Assembly: GCA_021731095.1 (NCBI GenBank)
Contig: JAKFYA010000236.1
Span: forward strand, 1 to 36,512
From: Acidobacteriota bacterium
Lineage (GTDB): Bacteria; Acidobacteriota; Vicinamibacteria; Vicinamibacterales; UBA2999
Direction: 5' to 3'
DNA length: 36,512 nucleotides
Below, piece by piece: positions 14,203 through 23,368 of the stretch. How positions within the stretch are numbered: position 1 is the stretch's first letter; the number at the start of each line of letters is the position of its first letter. The translations under genes and the position numbers were made by a program. The notes below the pieces were generated by a model. The model ran no database searches. It saw only the letters and a list, made by a program, of their open reading frames with translations, and was not told the DNA's origin.

Positions 14203-15944
14203 CGCTTCTCGAGCACGTGACTGCCCATCACCAGCACATCCATGTCCGTTCGGAGGAAGCAGTCGAGCGCCTGCGCCGGCAGATGCACGATCGGCTCGTT
14301 CTCGTTGAACGACGTGTTCAGCAGAATCGGAACCCCCGTCCGCTCGCGAAAGGCATTGATGAGCGCCCAGTACCGGGCATTGGTCGCACGACTGACCGTC
14401 TGGAGTCGTCCTGACCCATCCACATGTGTGACGGCCGGTATCTCCGCCCGACGCTCAGGCCGCACGGGATACACCTGAATCATGAACGGGTCAGGCACGG
14501 CGCCCACGAAGTAATCGTCAAGGGCGTCTTCGGCGATGGAGGGCGCAAAGGGCCTGAACTTCTCACGAAACTTGATACGCGTGTTGATGATGTCACGCAT
14601 GTCTGCGCGCCTCGGGTCGGCCAGGATGCTCCGGTTGCCAAGTGCGCGCGCTCCCCACTCCATCCGTCCCTGAAACCAGCCGACCACATTCCCGGCGGCA
14701 ATCCGATCCGCCGTCCAGGCACACAGGGTCTCCTCGTCCGGAATCACGGAGTGAGTGGCCCGTGCCAGCACATCCGCGTGACGCGCGTCGATGGCGTCGG
14801 CAATCTCGGCATCGGTGAAGGCGGGTCCCCAGTAGCCGTGCTCCATGACACACGCCCGGGCGCCACCGCCGGCATGCCAGGTGTGCAGCGCGGCTCCCAG
14901 CGCAGTGCCGTTGTCGCCGGAGGCGGGCTGCACGAAGATCTCCCGAAACGGTGTCTGCTCGCGAATCTTGCCGTTCGCCACCGAGTTCATGGCGCACCCG
15001 CCCGCGAGGCACAGACGGTCGAGCTTCGTGCGGGCGTGCAGCGCGCGCAGCACAGCAAACGCCGCTTCCTCGTAGACGGCCTGCAGCGACGCCGCCAGAT
15101 CTTCATGTCTCGACTCGAGCGGATCGCCCGGTCGCCTGGCTGGACCCAGGAGCCGCTCCATCTTCGGCGTGAAGACCGTGCCAATTGTCGGTGAGCCCTC
15201 ATCCCAGGTCATCGACACGCCGCCTGACCAGTGACTGAAGTAGGCCAGGTCAAGCGACACGTCCCCATCTCCCGACACCCGCACCAGTTGCCGCAATTCC
15301 CGGACAAAGCGCGGCGTCCCGTAGGGAGCCAGGCCCATGACCTTGAACTCGTCGCCGTAGCCGGGAAAGCCCAGGAACTGCGTGACCGCCAGATAGAGCA
15401 GCCCAAGCGAGTGCGGGAAGTAGACACGGCGATCGACCGTCAGCGACGTGCCGCGGCCGACACCCGTCGAGGTGCTGACAAAATCGCCGAATCCGTCGAT
15501 GGCACAGACCGCCGCCTCGTCGAACGGGCTCGCGAAGAAACTGCTCGCCAGATGCGCCGGGTGGTGCTCGACCGGACGAAACCGCGCCCGCACATGGGCG
15601 GGGTCAAGACCCAGCGACTGGGCGAGTCGGTCCGGCACCTGCGAGACGCTGGCCGCATTCCGTCCACGGTCCACGAGCATCCGGGGGTGTGGCAGTCGCC
15701 GGAGCGCAAAGAGCGCCTTTCGCCAGAGGTGCGCACGCGGGTCTCTGCTGATGGCGAAGAGGTCCACGTCGGCGGCCGTCGCACCAGCCATCTGCAGGCA
15801 CACCTGCATGGACTGGTCGGGAAAGCCCGCCCAGTGCTTGACCCGGCGAAAGCGCTCTTCCTCGACCGCTGCGACCAGTCGCCCGTTGTCGAGCAGCGCC
15901 GCCGCGACGTCGCCGTGATAGGCGTTGAGGCCCATGATCAGCAC
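14199..15944 (-). CDS. NodU/CmcH-type O-carbamoyltransferase
   Basis: A 581-residue carbamoyltransferase that uses carbamoyl phosphate and ATP to O-carbamoylate a hydroxyl, here probably on a sugar. The N-terminal YrdC/Kae1-like domain starts LIMGLNAYHGDVAAAL, has VEHHPAHLASSFFASPF (metal-binding His pair near 130) and AIDGFGD. The C-terminal part holds LAGGCAMNSVANGKI, GWFQGRMEWGARALGNRSI and a LLNTSFNENEP segment, all family hallmarks. The start is GTG 15944 (MLIMGLN...), with an ATG three codons in. It overlaps its neighbours on both sides by a few bases. Confidence 0.93.
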   Translation of the reverse strand: MLIMGLNAYHGDVAAALLDNGRLVAAVEEERFRRVKHWAGFPDQSMQVCLQMAGATAADVDLFAISRDPRAHLWRKALFALRRLPHPRMLVDRGRNAASVSQVPDRLAQSLGLDPAHVRARFRPVEHHPAHLASSFFASPFDEAAVCAIDGFGDFVSTSTGVGRGTSLTVDRRVYFPHSLGLLYLAVTQFLGFPGYGDEFKVMGLAPYGTPRFVRELRQLVRVSGDGDVSLDLAYFSHWSGGVSMTWDEGSPTIGTVFTPKMERLLGPARRPGDPLESRHEDLAASLQAVYEEAAFAVLRALHARTKLDRLCLAGGCAMNSVANGKIREQTPFREIFVQPASGDNGTALGAALHTWHAGGGARACVMEHGYWGPAFTDAEIADAIDARHADVLARATHSVIPDEETLCAWTADRIAAGNVVGWFQGRMEWGARALGNRSILADPRRADMRDIINTRIKFREKFRPFAPSIAEDALDDYFVGAVPDPFMIQVYPVRPERRAEIPAVTHVDGSGRLQTVSRATNARYWALINAFRERTGVPILLNTSFNENEPIVHLPAQALDCFLRTDMDVLVMGSHVLEKR

Positions 15945-17044
15945 AGCTTGCCTACCTCATCCAGGCCGAGCGCCTGACGGACGCATGCCTGGGTCTGCTC
16001 TGGAGAAAACCGGTCCCTGATGGTGGCCATGGCCTCGGCCGACAGCCGGGCACGCCAGTGCGCGTCCGTCAGCAGGCGAATGATGGCCGCTGCCAGTCGA
16101 GCCCCGCCGTCCGTCTCCGGATCCACAATCACGCCGTCCACGCCGTGGGTGATGATCTCCTCGGGGGCGCCGGGTCGCGCCACGCACGGCGTGCCAGCCG
16201 CCATCGCTTCGAGATACACCAGTCCAAATCCCTCGCCGGCGCTGGGCATCACGAACGCAGAGGCGTCGCGATAGAGCGCCGCCAGCGTCGGCGCATCCAC
16301 GCGCCCGGTGAAGACGACGGCACCGGTCAGTCCTGCCCCACGGGCCACGGCCTCCAGCCTGGCCCGATCATCCCCGTCACCCGCAATGACGAGCCGGGCA
16401 TCAGCCACAGACTCGCGCACCCGAGGCCAGATGTCGAGCAGCGCGTCGTGGCCTTTGTACCGTTCCGCCGCGGACATCCGCCCCACAATCAGTGCGTACG
16501 GGCCGTCAATCGCCCGGTCACCCGCGGGCACGACCGGGGGCACACCGGGATGGCAGACCCGCACAGCCGCCGTTGCCAGCTCCGGATGTGTGGCGTGAAA
16601 CCGATCCACCGTGTGTCGCGAGATGGCAATGCGACACCAGGCCCGCTCCAGCGCCGCCCGCTCGCGCCGCCGCAGTGGCTTCCAGACTTCGATGCCGTAC
16701 ATCACGGCGGCCAGCCGCGCGCCACGGCGAAGCAGCGGCAGCGCCACGGCCAGCAGATGCACATGGAGACCGACCACCAGGGTCCTGGCACCGACCGCTG
16801 CGCACGTCAGGCCCCACCATGCGAATCTGACGCGACTGCCAGCCGCCGCTCGAAAGCCGATGGCCGGGTCCAACCCCTCGGGCCGCACCGCATCGGTGAG
16901 CGACCAGACCTCGAGGGCCCCTCCTGTCGCACGCATGGCATCCGCAAGCAGGGCCACATACTGCCGCGACACCTCGGCAATGCCGTCTGAGCCGGCGAGC
17001 CCTGGCGTGAGCACAATCACCCGACTCGTGGCCACTGCCTCCAT
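15938..17044 (-). CDS. GT4 glycosyltransferase
   Basis: A 368-residue GT4 enzyme with acceptor-domain opening LTPGLAGSDGIAEVSRQY and donor-domain motifs YALIVGRMS..ERYKGHD, VIAGDGDDR and EGFGLVYLE (EX7E), followed by AMAAGTPCVA. It is a short, soluble-type glycosyltransferase acting at the cytoplasmic face. Its start overlaps the upstream GT stop by one base (TGATG), and its end overlaps the carbamoyltransferase start by 7 nt. The sugar donor cannot be predicted. Confidence 0.9.
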   Translation of the reverse strand: MEAVATSRVIVLTPGLAGSDGIAEVSRQYVALLADAMRATGGALEVWSLTDAVRPEGLDPAIGFRAAAGSRVRFAWWGLTCAAVGARTLVVGLHVHLLAVALPLLRRGARLAAVMYGIEVWKPLRRRERAALERAWCRIAISRHTVDRFHATHPELATAAVRVCHPGVPPVVPAGDRAIDGPYALIVGRMSAAERYKGHDALLDIWPRVRESVADARLVIAGDGDDRARLEAVARGAGLTGAVVFTGRVDAPTLAALYRDASAFVMPSAGEGFGLVYLEAMAAGTPCVARPGAPEEIITHGVDGVIVDPETDGGARLAAAIIRLLTDAHWRARLSAEAMATIRDRFSPEQTQACVRQALGLDEVGKLC

Positions 17045-18198
17045 CAGGCGCCCGCCGTGACCGGGCGCGCCGCGAGCACCGCGCGGTACTCCTGCTCGAA
17101 GCGTGCGGCAATAGCGTCCCAGCCGTAGGATGCCCGCGCCAACTCTCGACCGCGACGTCCCATGACCTGGGCCGCCGCCGGATCGGCCAGCAGTGACCCC
17201 AGGGCGGTCGCCAGCGCGTCGGCGGTCTGATCCACGACCAGGCCGGCCTGTCGTGGCGCCAGTTCCACCCAGCCACAGCTTCGCGTCACGACCACGGGCA
17301 CGGCCTCCGCCAGCGCTTCAAGCACCGTCAGACCGAAACTCTCTGAGTCTGAACAGAGGGCCAGTGCTGACGCCTGCGAGAGCAACCGGGTCCTGGTGGC
17401 CGGGTCGACGGCTCCGGTCCAGGTAATGCCCGCTGCCGCCGCTCCGGCCCTGGCGATCAGGCCTGCCTGCAGGCCCGCTTCATCGGGGCCTGCCACCACC
17501 AGGCGAGCCGCAGGCCACTGCGCGCGGATCCGCACAAAGGCATCGACCAGCAGGTCGAGCCGCTTGATGGGATGAATGCGGCCCACAAACAGAATGACGG
17601 GTGGACCATCCGGTCGTGGCGGCGCCACGTCCTCGGCGATGTCCACACCGTTGGGAATCAGCACCACGCGCGACGACGGGCTCCAGAGCTGAAGGCTCTC
17701 TGCCTCTCGTCTGGAGGTGGCATGCAGGAGCGCGGCTCCCTCAATGGTCTGTCGTTCAAGCAGCGAATAGGCCGCCCGCTTGCGCCAGGCGTGGTGGTCG
17801 AGCGCGGCCGACTGCAGCATGCCCCGCGGTGACAGCACATAGGGCACACCGGCCCGCCGGGCTTCGCGGGCCGCCGCCCACACGACACGGTTCCACAGGC
17901 CATGGATGTGCAGGACATCCGTGTCCGGCAGCGCTGTACGCAGCACGGGTGCCAGCGCACGCGAGCCGATGATGCGCAGCGGCCAGCTCCGGGGGCAGTA
18001 GGTGACCGGCACCCCTTCGAATGCTCCGGCCGTCGTCACGGCCTCCGGCAAGGCGCCGTCACCATTGGCGTCGGTGGAGTACACACGGACGTCTGTACCC
18101 AGGCGACGGAGCGCCCGACACAGACCATGAATGCTCGCCGGCGGTCCGCCATAGACGTAGGCCGGCGCGTAGTAGGCGGACACATGCGCGACCCTCAC
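17044..18198 (-). CDS. GT4 glycosyltransferase
   Basis: A 384-residue GT4 enzyme. The N-terminus carries SAYYAPAYVYGGPPASIHGL, the glycine-rich acceptor loop. The donor domain has VILFVGRIHPIKRLDLLV, VVAGPDE and ESFGLTVLE (EX7E) near residue 295. The GTG start at 18198 overlaps the TGA of the polymerase-like gene (GTGA). It probably adds one residue of the repeat unit; specificity is unknown. Confidence 0.9.
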   Translation of the reverse strand: MRVAHVSAYYAPAYVYGGPPASIHGLCRALRRLGTDVRVYSTDANGDGALPEAVTTAGAFEGVPVTYCPRSWPLRIIGSRALAPVLRTALPDTDVLHIHGLWNRVVWAAAREARRAGVPYVLSPRGMLQSAALDHHAWRKRAAYSLLERQTIEGAALLHATSRREAESLQLWSPSSRVVLIPNGVDIAEDVAPPRPDGPPVILFVGRIHPIKRLDLLVDAFVRIRAQWPAARLVVAGPDEAGLQAGLIARAGAAAAGITWTGAVDPATRTRLLSQASALALCSDSESFGLTVLEALAEAVPVVVTRSCGWVELAPRQAGLVVDQTADALATALGSLLADPAAAQVMGRRGRELARASYGWDAIAARFEQEYRAVLAARPVTAGA

Positions 18199-19649
18199 GC
18201 CTTTCGACCTCCATCCGGACGATGAGGGTGAGCGGGAACCAGGGAGCGCTGCGCCTCCTGGGCCTCGTATTCACGCTCCTGTTCGTCGACCTCACGGGCG
18301 CGAATCAGCAGCCACCGATCCACGAGGTACGCCAGTCCGCCGACGTAGACCATGATGGTGAGACTGTCACCCAGCAACTTGGCAAAGGCCTTCTCGTACA
18401 GGTACAGCGTGATCCAGAACAACGCCATGGTGACCGACACCGCCAGTTCCCGATGAGCGATCGTCCGCAGGAACCACTCATAGGCGCCACCCATGAACGC
18501 CCCGTAGAGCAGGATCGGCAGGAACATCATCGGAATACCGAAGTCGAGGTACATCTCGGCTGCGTAACCGAACGCAATCGACGTGTCTGACTCGTCGCCA
18601 GCCACCCAGACGCCGGAATACTTCCGGACCAGTTCGCTTTCAGAGATCAGTGGCGGCTTGTCGGGAAACAGCAATCGGGGTGTCACGATGTGGAGCATCG
18701 TAGTGGCCAGCATCGAACCGTCGGTGTGCGGGAGCACCGACGGGACCCGGTTCACGGCCAGTGCCGGATAGTAGACAGCCGACGTCCGGTCGACAAAGGC
18801 GAATATGCTGTCGCGTGCAGTGGAGCCAGCCTGCGCGTACCAGTCGGTGAACAGGGCCTGCATCCGGGTGAGGCGTGCGCCACGCGACGCGGCGAAACCG
18901 GCATCGGCGAAATCCTCGCGATACTCGGCGCGGACGCCAATCCACATCACGGCTGCAAACAGGAGTGTCACCCCCAGCACACCAACGGCCACGACATGGT
19001 CGCTCCGCTTGCGGTCGAATACCTCCAGCAGCGCCAGTGTTGCCAGCAGGAGAGGCTCCTTGAAACCCGAGAAGTAGCCGGTGAAGCCCAGCGCCACCTC
19101 CACTGTCAGCAGAGCGATGACCAGGTCCCACCGGAACGTCGGGCGCATGAGTCGCCGCAGGACCAGCGACACCACGGCAAGGCGCCCCAACGACAACGCC
19201 ACCACCGCCTGCCGGAGCGGCTCGAACACGCCGGCCAGTTCCTGCAGTACGCCGGTCAGGGCCAGGGCGACACCGTAGATGACGAGCAGGGTGCTGAACG
19301 AGACCATCTCCTCGGGCGTCAGCTCGGGATAGGCCTTCCGCTGCTGCATGGCACGCAGGCCGATGATGAGCCCGATCGTCAGGGCCGCAACCGAGCCCAG
19401 TCCCATCACCATGGTCGTCCCGTAGGCCGGAATCTCCTCGATCGCCATCACCTCGCCGGTGAGGAAGGTATAGAAGGGGCCGATGGCCACCTGCATCCAC
19501 TGGGTGGTCATCGCCAGCTTCAGGACCGGCGGGCCTTCGGAGTTGGGGATGCCTTTCCAGATCAGCAGCAACACCGCCACGCTGGCGCCGTGGATCCAGC
19601 TGCCACACGCGTAGGTGACGATGGCGACGATGGCGAGGTCAAGAATCAT
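18195..19649 (-). CDS. Wzy-like O-antigen polymerase candidate, polytopic membrane protein
   Basis: A 484-residue membrane protein with about ten hydrophobic segments from the N-terminus to residue ~445 and a charged cytoplasmic tail. A large hydrophilic loop (about 255-350) contains PRLLFPDKPPLISESELVRK, and then FGYAAEMYLDFG begins the late membrane region. This 'G..AE.Y..FG' arrangement after a long periplasmic loop is seen in O-antigen polymerases, so a Wzy role is inferred. Sequence conservation in that family is low, so an unrelated EPS membrane protein remains possible. It lies inside the glycosyltransferase run with 4-nt overlaps on both sides. Confidence 0.65.
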   Translation of the reverse strand: MILDLAIVAIVTYACGSWIHGASVAVLLLIWKGIPNSEGPPVLKLAMTTQWMQVAIGPFYTFLTGEVMAIEEIPAYGTTMVMGLGSVAALTIGLIIGLRAMQQRKAYPELTPEEMVSFSTLLVIYGVALALTGVLQELAGVFEPLRQAVVALSLGRLAVVSLVLRRLMRPTFRWDLVIALLTVEVALGFTGYFSGFKEPLLLATLALLEVFDRKRSDHVVAVGVLGVTLLFAAVMWIGVRAEYREDFADAGFAASRGARLTRMQALFTDWYAQAGSTARDSIFAFVDRTSAVYYPALAVNRVPSVLPHTDGSMLATTMLHIVTPRLLFPDKPPLISESELVRKYSGVWVAGDESDTSIAFGYAAEMYLDFGIPMMFLPILLYGAFMGGAYEWFLRTIAHRELAVSVTMALFWITLYLYEKAFAKLLGDSLTIMVYVGGLAYLVDRWLLIRAREVDEQEREYEAQEAQRSLVPAHPHRPDGGRKA

Positions 19650-22078
19650 GGGCCGGCTCTCTCTGTGGCAGACAGGACGACATCGGCGGAGCGAGGCGAG
19701 ACCCCGAAGACCTCGAGCCAGGCGGACCAGAACCGCTCACGAGTGAAGCGCCCGGCTGAGGCTCGCGCGGACCGCGAGGCCAGGTCCAGTCGATCGCCGT
19801 CGCCCAGGAAGAATCTGATCCCCTCCATTATGGCGTCCACCGTGGCCTCCGAACAGACCCAACCATCCACGCCGTGTTCCACCAGTTCCGGAAGTGCCCC
19901 GCTCGCCGTCACGACAGAGGGGACGCCAGCCATCTTTGCCTCGACCGTCACGACACCAAACCCTTCGCGAATTTCCGGCAACGAGGGGCAGCAGTGAAGT
20001 CCCGCGGCTGCCAGCAGCGCGGGCACATCCCTCCGGACGCCCAGAAAGCGCACGTGGCCCTGGAGGTCGGGTTCGGTCGCTCTGGCGCGAAGCTGCGCTT
20101 TGTAGCCCACCCACGCCTCGGGCTCCCACCCGTCGATGTTGCCCACGATGTCGAGCGTGACCGGGAGGCCCTGCGCGCGCAGGCCAGCTACCGCATCGAG
20201 AAGCAGATGCGCCCCTTTCGGGGGAATGAGCTGACCCACATACAGGACGCGGAGCCGGTCCCGCGCGGCGACACCGGCCACAGGCAGAGACCTGGTCGGC
20301 GCGGCGTTGTAGATCATCCGAATCTTCCGAGGCGGCACCCCGTGGGCCATCAGGGCATCCTGCGTGAAGCGGGAGTTGGCGACGATCACGTCCACCACCG
20401 GACTGACCAGCCACCGCCAGACCTTCTGGTAAAACCGTCCCTCCTCTGGCGCATTGCCCAGTCGCAGAATCACGCGCACACCACACCACCGGAGCAGGAC
20501 GAGCGCAGGCAGGTTCCGGAGGGCGGCGCCATATTCCGGCAGCGCGACATGGGTGGCGCGCATCCGGACCGCGTCGCGGAGCAGGCCACCGCTGGTGCAG
20601 GCGATGTCCCAGAGCACGCGTGCGACCGAGAGCAGCGTCTGCTTGCGGCGACGAATCTCGTAGTAGTAGTACCCGGTGGACCAGCTGGCGCCAATGTCCT
20701 CAGCGAGCTCGACGATGGGGCTGCTCTCCCATCGGTTCACGATGCAGTGCACCTGCACCCCTTCATGACGCAGGGCGCGCAGCACCTCGAAGGTCATGCG
20801 CTCGAGGCCGTACACCGACACCATGTTTCCGCAGCACTCAATGACGCGGGGGGCGGCCCGGCCCGGCTTCGGCACCCGCCGCATGGCGAGCACGCGGCGG
20901 CTCATGGCAATCAGGCCGTCCGTCGCCGCCCCGAAATTGAACGGGGCCACCCTGGCTCGGCATTGGCGGGAGACGTCGTCGCCCTCGGCTCTTGCCTGAT
21001 GCACCGCGTGAAGCAGGCCCGACATGGCCTCTACATCGCCCACCGGTACCACCCAGCCGCCGTCGCCGCCCGCAACCAGGTCACGCGCGGCGCCGACACG
21101 GTCGGTCACGATGCAGGGCAGACCCGAGGCCAGCGCCTCGTTCACCACCATGCCCCACGTCTCGGATGCGCTCGGCAGCAGCAGGCAGTCCGCCGCAGCG
21201 AACATGCCGGGCATCTCGGACTGGTTGACGAAGCCGCGCATGGCCACGCGCACACCGACCAGCGCGGCCTCTGCCCTGACGGCGTCGGCCAGTTCACCGT
21301 CTCCCGCTACCAGCAGGACGACCGAAGGGCCAGCCAGGGCGACGGCCCGGACCGCATCAATGGGCCGCTTGATGGGTTGCAGTTTGCCGGCGAACAGCAC
21401 GACCAGATCAGACGGAGCTGCACCAATGTCTCGCCGGAGACGCTCGCGTGTTCCGTCTCGTCTGCGCGTGTCAACCTCGGTGGCCATGCGGTGGTTGTCG
21501 ACCGCATGGGGGGACGAGGCGATGAGTGGCTCGGGAACCCCGAACGCCCGGAGGTATTCGCGTGCCGCCGCACCCACGTTGAGGTAGCCATCAAAGAGCC
21601 GCAGCATGGCGCGCGTTTTGACGCGCCAGAGCAACCGGCGCACCCCGGAGGGGCCGCTCTCGAGCGTCGAATCACCCCGGTACAACACCGGCACCTTCAG
21701 TCGTCGGCACGCTCGCAGCGCCCGCACCTGCATCGCAGCATGCCAGCCCGGCACGACCACCACGTCCGGGTTCGTGGACGCAATCCGATCCCCAATGTCC
21801 GGCACGTCCACACCGAAGAAGTGCGCGCTGCCGAACTGCATCCCGTCGGCGGCTCCACACACGACGAAATCATAGCCCTCGGTCAGCGGGACATCCCACG
21901 CGAACGGCCGGCCAAAGCCCTCACCCTGCTGCGCGGGCGTCGGAATGGCGGCGTAAATGACCGTGAGTGCCACATCCGGTCTGTGTGCGGCGATGTAGCG
22001 GAACCAGGGCGAGAAGTACTGCACCGGATGGGTCAGCACCATCGTCACCCGCAGGGCTGCGCCCACCATGCGTTTCAT
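19646..22078 (-). CDS. Tandem GT4-GT4 fusion glycosyltransferase
   Basis: An 810-residue protein made of two complete GT4 glycosyltransferases. Domain 1 (about 1-400) starts TMVLTHPVQYFSPWFRY and has VLFAGKLQPIKRP, VAGDGE and ETWGMVVNE (EX7E, about 306-314). A short linker rich in Arg/Pro/Ala follows. Domain 2 (about 412-810) has a fresh N-terminal GNMVSVYGLERMTFEVLRA, VLYVGQLIPPKGAHLL and EGFGVVTVE (EX7E). The open frame is continuous with no internal stop. ATG 22078 is chosen because it overlaps the upstream TGA (ATGA). One polypeptide could add two successive sugars. Both domains keep donor-site motifs, so neither looks dead. Confidence 0.9.
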   Translation of the reverse strand: MKRMVGAALRVTMVLTHPVQYFSPWFRYIAAHRPDVALTVIYAAIPTPAQQGEGFGRPFAWDVPLTEGYDFVVCGAADGMQFGSAHFFGVDVPDIGDRIASTNPDVVVVPGWHAAMQVRALRACRRLKVPVLYRGDSTLESGPSGVRRLLWRVKTRAMLRLFDGYLNVGAAAREYLRAFGVPEPLIASSPHAVDNHRMATEVDTRRRDGTRERLRRDIGAAPSDLVVLFAGKLQPIKRPIDAVRAVALAGPSVVLLVAGDGELADAVRAEAALVGVRVAMRGFVNQSEMPGMFAAADCLLLPSASETWGMVVNEALASGLPCIVTDRVGAARDLVAGGDGGWVVPVGDVEAMSGLLHAVHQARAEGDDVSRQCRARVAPFNFGAATDGLIAMSRRVLAMRRVPKPGRAAPRVIECCGNMVSVYGLERMTFEVLRALRHEGVQVHCIVNRWESSPIVELAEDIGASWSTGYYYYEIRRRKQTLLSVARVLWDIACTSGGLLRDAVRMRATHVALPEYGAALRNLPALVLLRWCGVRVILRLGNAPEEGRFYQKVWRWLVSPVVDVIVANSRFTQDALMAHGVPPRKIRMIYNAAPTRSLPVAGVAARDRLRVLYVGQLIPPKGAHLLLDAVAGLRAQGLPVTLDIVGNIDGWEPEAWVGYKAQLRARATEPDLQGHVRFLGVRRDVPALLAAAGLHCCPSLPEIREGFGVVTVEAKMAGVPSVVTASGALPELVEHGVDGWVCSEATVDAIMEGIRFFLGDGDRLDLASRSARASAGRFTRERFWSAWLEVFGVSPRSADVVLSATERAGP

Positions 22079-23367
22079 GCGCACACCGCGTCGAACACCT
22101 GGCCCAGACGTCCGGCCAGGGCCTCGGCCGACCAGGGCTGCCATGCGGCAGGAATGGGACAGTTCCCGGCTTTCGGGGCCATTGCCCGCTGTTCGAGTGC
22201 GCGGGAGATGGCCGGCACCAGCGCCGTCAACTCTGACGGACCGGCAAAGCTGAAGGCGGTCGCGGCTGGATGCCCGGCCAGGTGTGACGTGACCGTGCTG
22301 GCCGCGTGGTGCACCGCCAGCATGGGCCGTCCGGCGAGCAGCGCCGCGAAGACCTTGCTCGGCGTGTAGTGCGGTTCGTCGCTCCCCATCAGCAGCGTGG
22401 CGTCGGCGTCCATCAGCACACGCAGCGCATCCAGATAGTCCAGGCGCGACGGCTCCTCAGTCACGACATCGTCGACGCCGGCGCGTTGCGCCTCTGGCAT
22501 GACGCGTGGACGCTGATGGGCGCCGCGCTGGTTGCTCGTGCCGAAGAAGTGCACGCGCACGCGGGCATAGGCCTGCGGCGCCCGCTGCCTGAGATCAGCG
22601 AGAGCCATCAGCACGACCCGCAACACGCCCACGCCGGCGGGCAACAAGGTGCCGACGTAGCAGAAGTGCACGCACCCGTCGTCCGGTGCGAACCAGCCGT
22701 TCTGCCAGGGCCGTCGGGAGGCCACATCCCGGTCGGCCGGCTCGAACCCGATGGGCAATTCGTCGACCACCCGCGGAGTCAGGCCGGGATACCGGGCCAA
22801 CGCCTCCTGGTAGGTCCGCGCCGACACGGCCGTCACCGCGTCGGCGCCTGCCAGCGCACGCGGCTCAAGGGTCGTCGCCAGCGCGCGGCTGGCACGACTC
22901 CGCAGGTCGGCATGCCCGTCCGGGCCGGTGGTCAGCCCCCAGGAGCCAACCCACGGATCCTGATAGTCCAGCACGAACGGCACGCCGTGCCGGCGTTTCG
23001 GTCGCGGCCCCATCAGGGCCGTATAGGTCGGGTAGATCGTGATGAACAGGGCCTGGTAGTGCCCTGACGCCAGCAGCGCATCGGCCGCACGGTACAGCGG
23101 AACGAACGCCCGGAGCCCGAGATCGCCAACGCCGGCCGCCCGCGTCAGGCGCGATGGCCACGCAGCCACGCGACGCACCTCCAGCTCGTCCGCCACCAGC
23201 CCGGCCAGCCCGGAGTCGAGTCTGGTCTCGTGGCTCTCCGGCGTGACTGTCAGCACCGTCGGTGCCCACCCGACGGCCGCCAGGCGCGGCGCCAGCAGGC
23301 GCACGCGATGAGTGCCGGCGCTGCTGTCGGGTGGAAAGTGCGGGCTGACCATCAGGACACGGCGCAT
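22075..23367 (-). CDS. GT4-like glycosyltransferase
   Basis: A 430-residue GT-B glycosyltransferase. It opens VLMVSPHFPPDSSAGTHRVRLL, the acceptor-domain loop of a GT4 subgroup. The donor side has HFCYVGTLLPAGVGVL, FFGTSNQ and HYTPSKVFAALLAGRPMLAV, where PSKVF.ALLAG.P replaces the EX7E motif. The start ATG lies 1 nt after the upstream stop. Specificity is unknown. Confidence 0.86.
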   Translation of the reverse strand: MRRVLMVSPHFPPDSSAGTHRVRLLAPRLAAVGWAPTVLTVTPESHETRLDSGLAGLVADELEVRRVAAWPSRLTRAAGVGDLGLRAFVPLYRAADALLASGHYQALFITIYPTYTALMGPRPKRRHGVPFVLDYQDPWVGSWGLTTGPDGHADLRSRASRALATTLEPRALAGADAVTAVSARTYQEALARYPGLTPRVVDELPIGFEPADRDVASRRPWQNGWFAPDDGCVHFCYVGTLLPAGVGVLRVVLMALADLRQRAPQAYARVRVHFFGTSNQRGAHQRPRVMPEAQRAGVDDVVTEEPSRLDYLDALRVLMDADATLLMGSDEPHYTPSKVFAALLAGRPMLAVHHAASTVTSHLAGHPAATAFSFAGPSELTALVPAISRALEQRAMAPKAGNCPIPAAWQPWSAEALAGRLGQVFDAVCA

Positions 23368-23368
23368 G

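Noticed and set aside
19874-22369. Very long plus-strand open frame (831 codons) opposite the double-GT gene
   Set aside because: No domain is recognisable and the composition is shadow-like; the minus strand encodes two clear GT4 domains.
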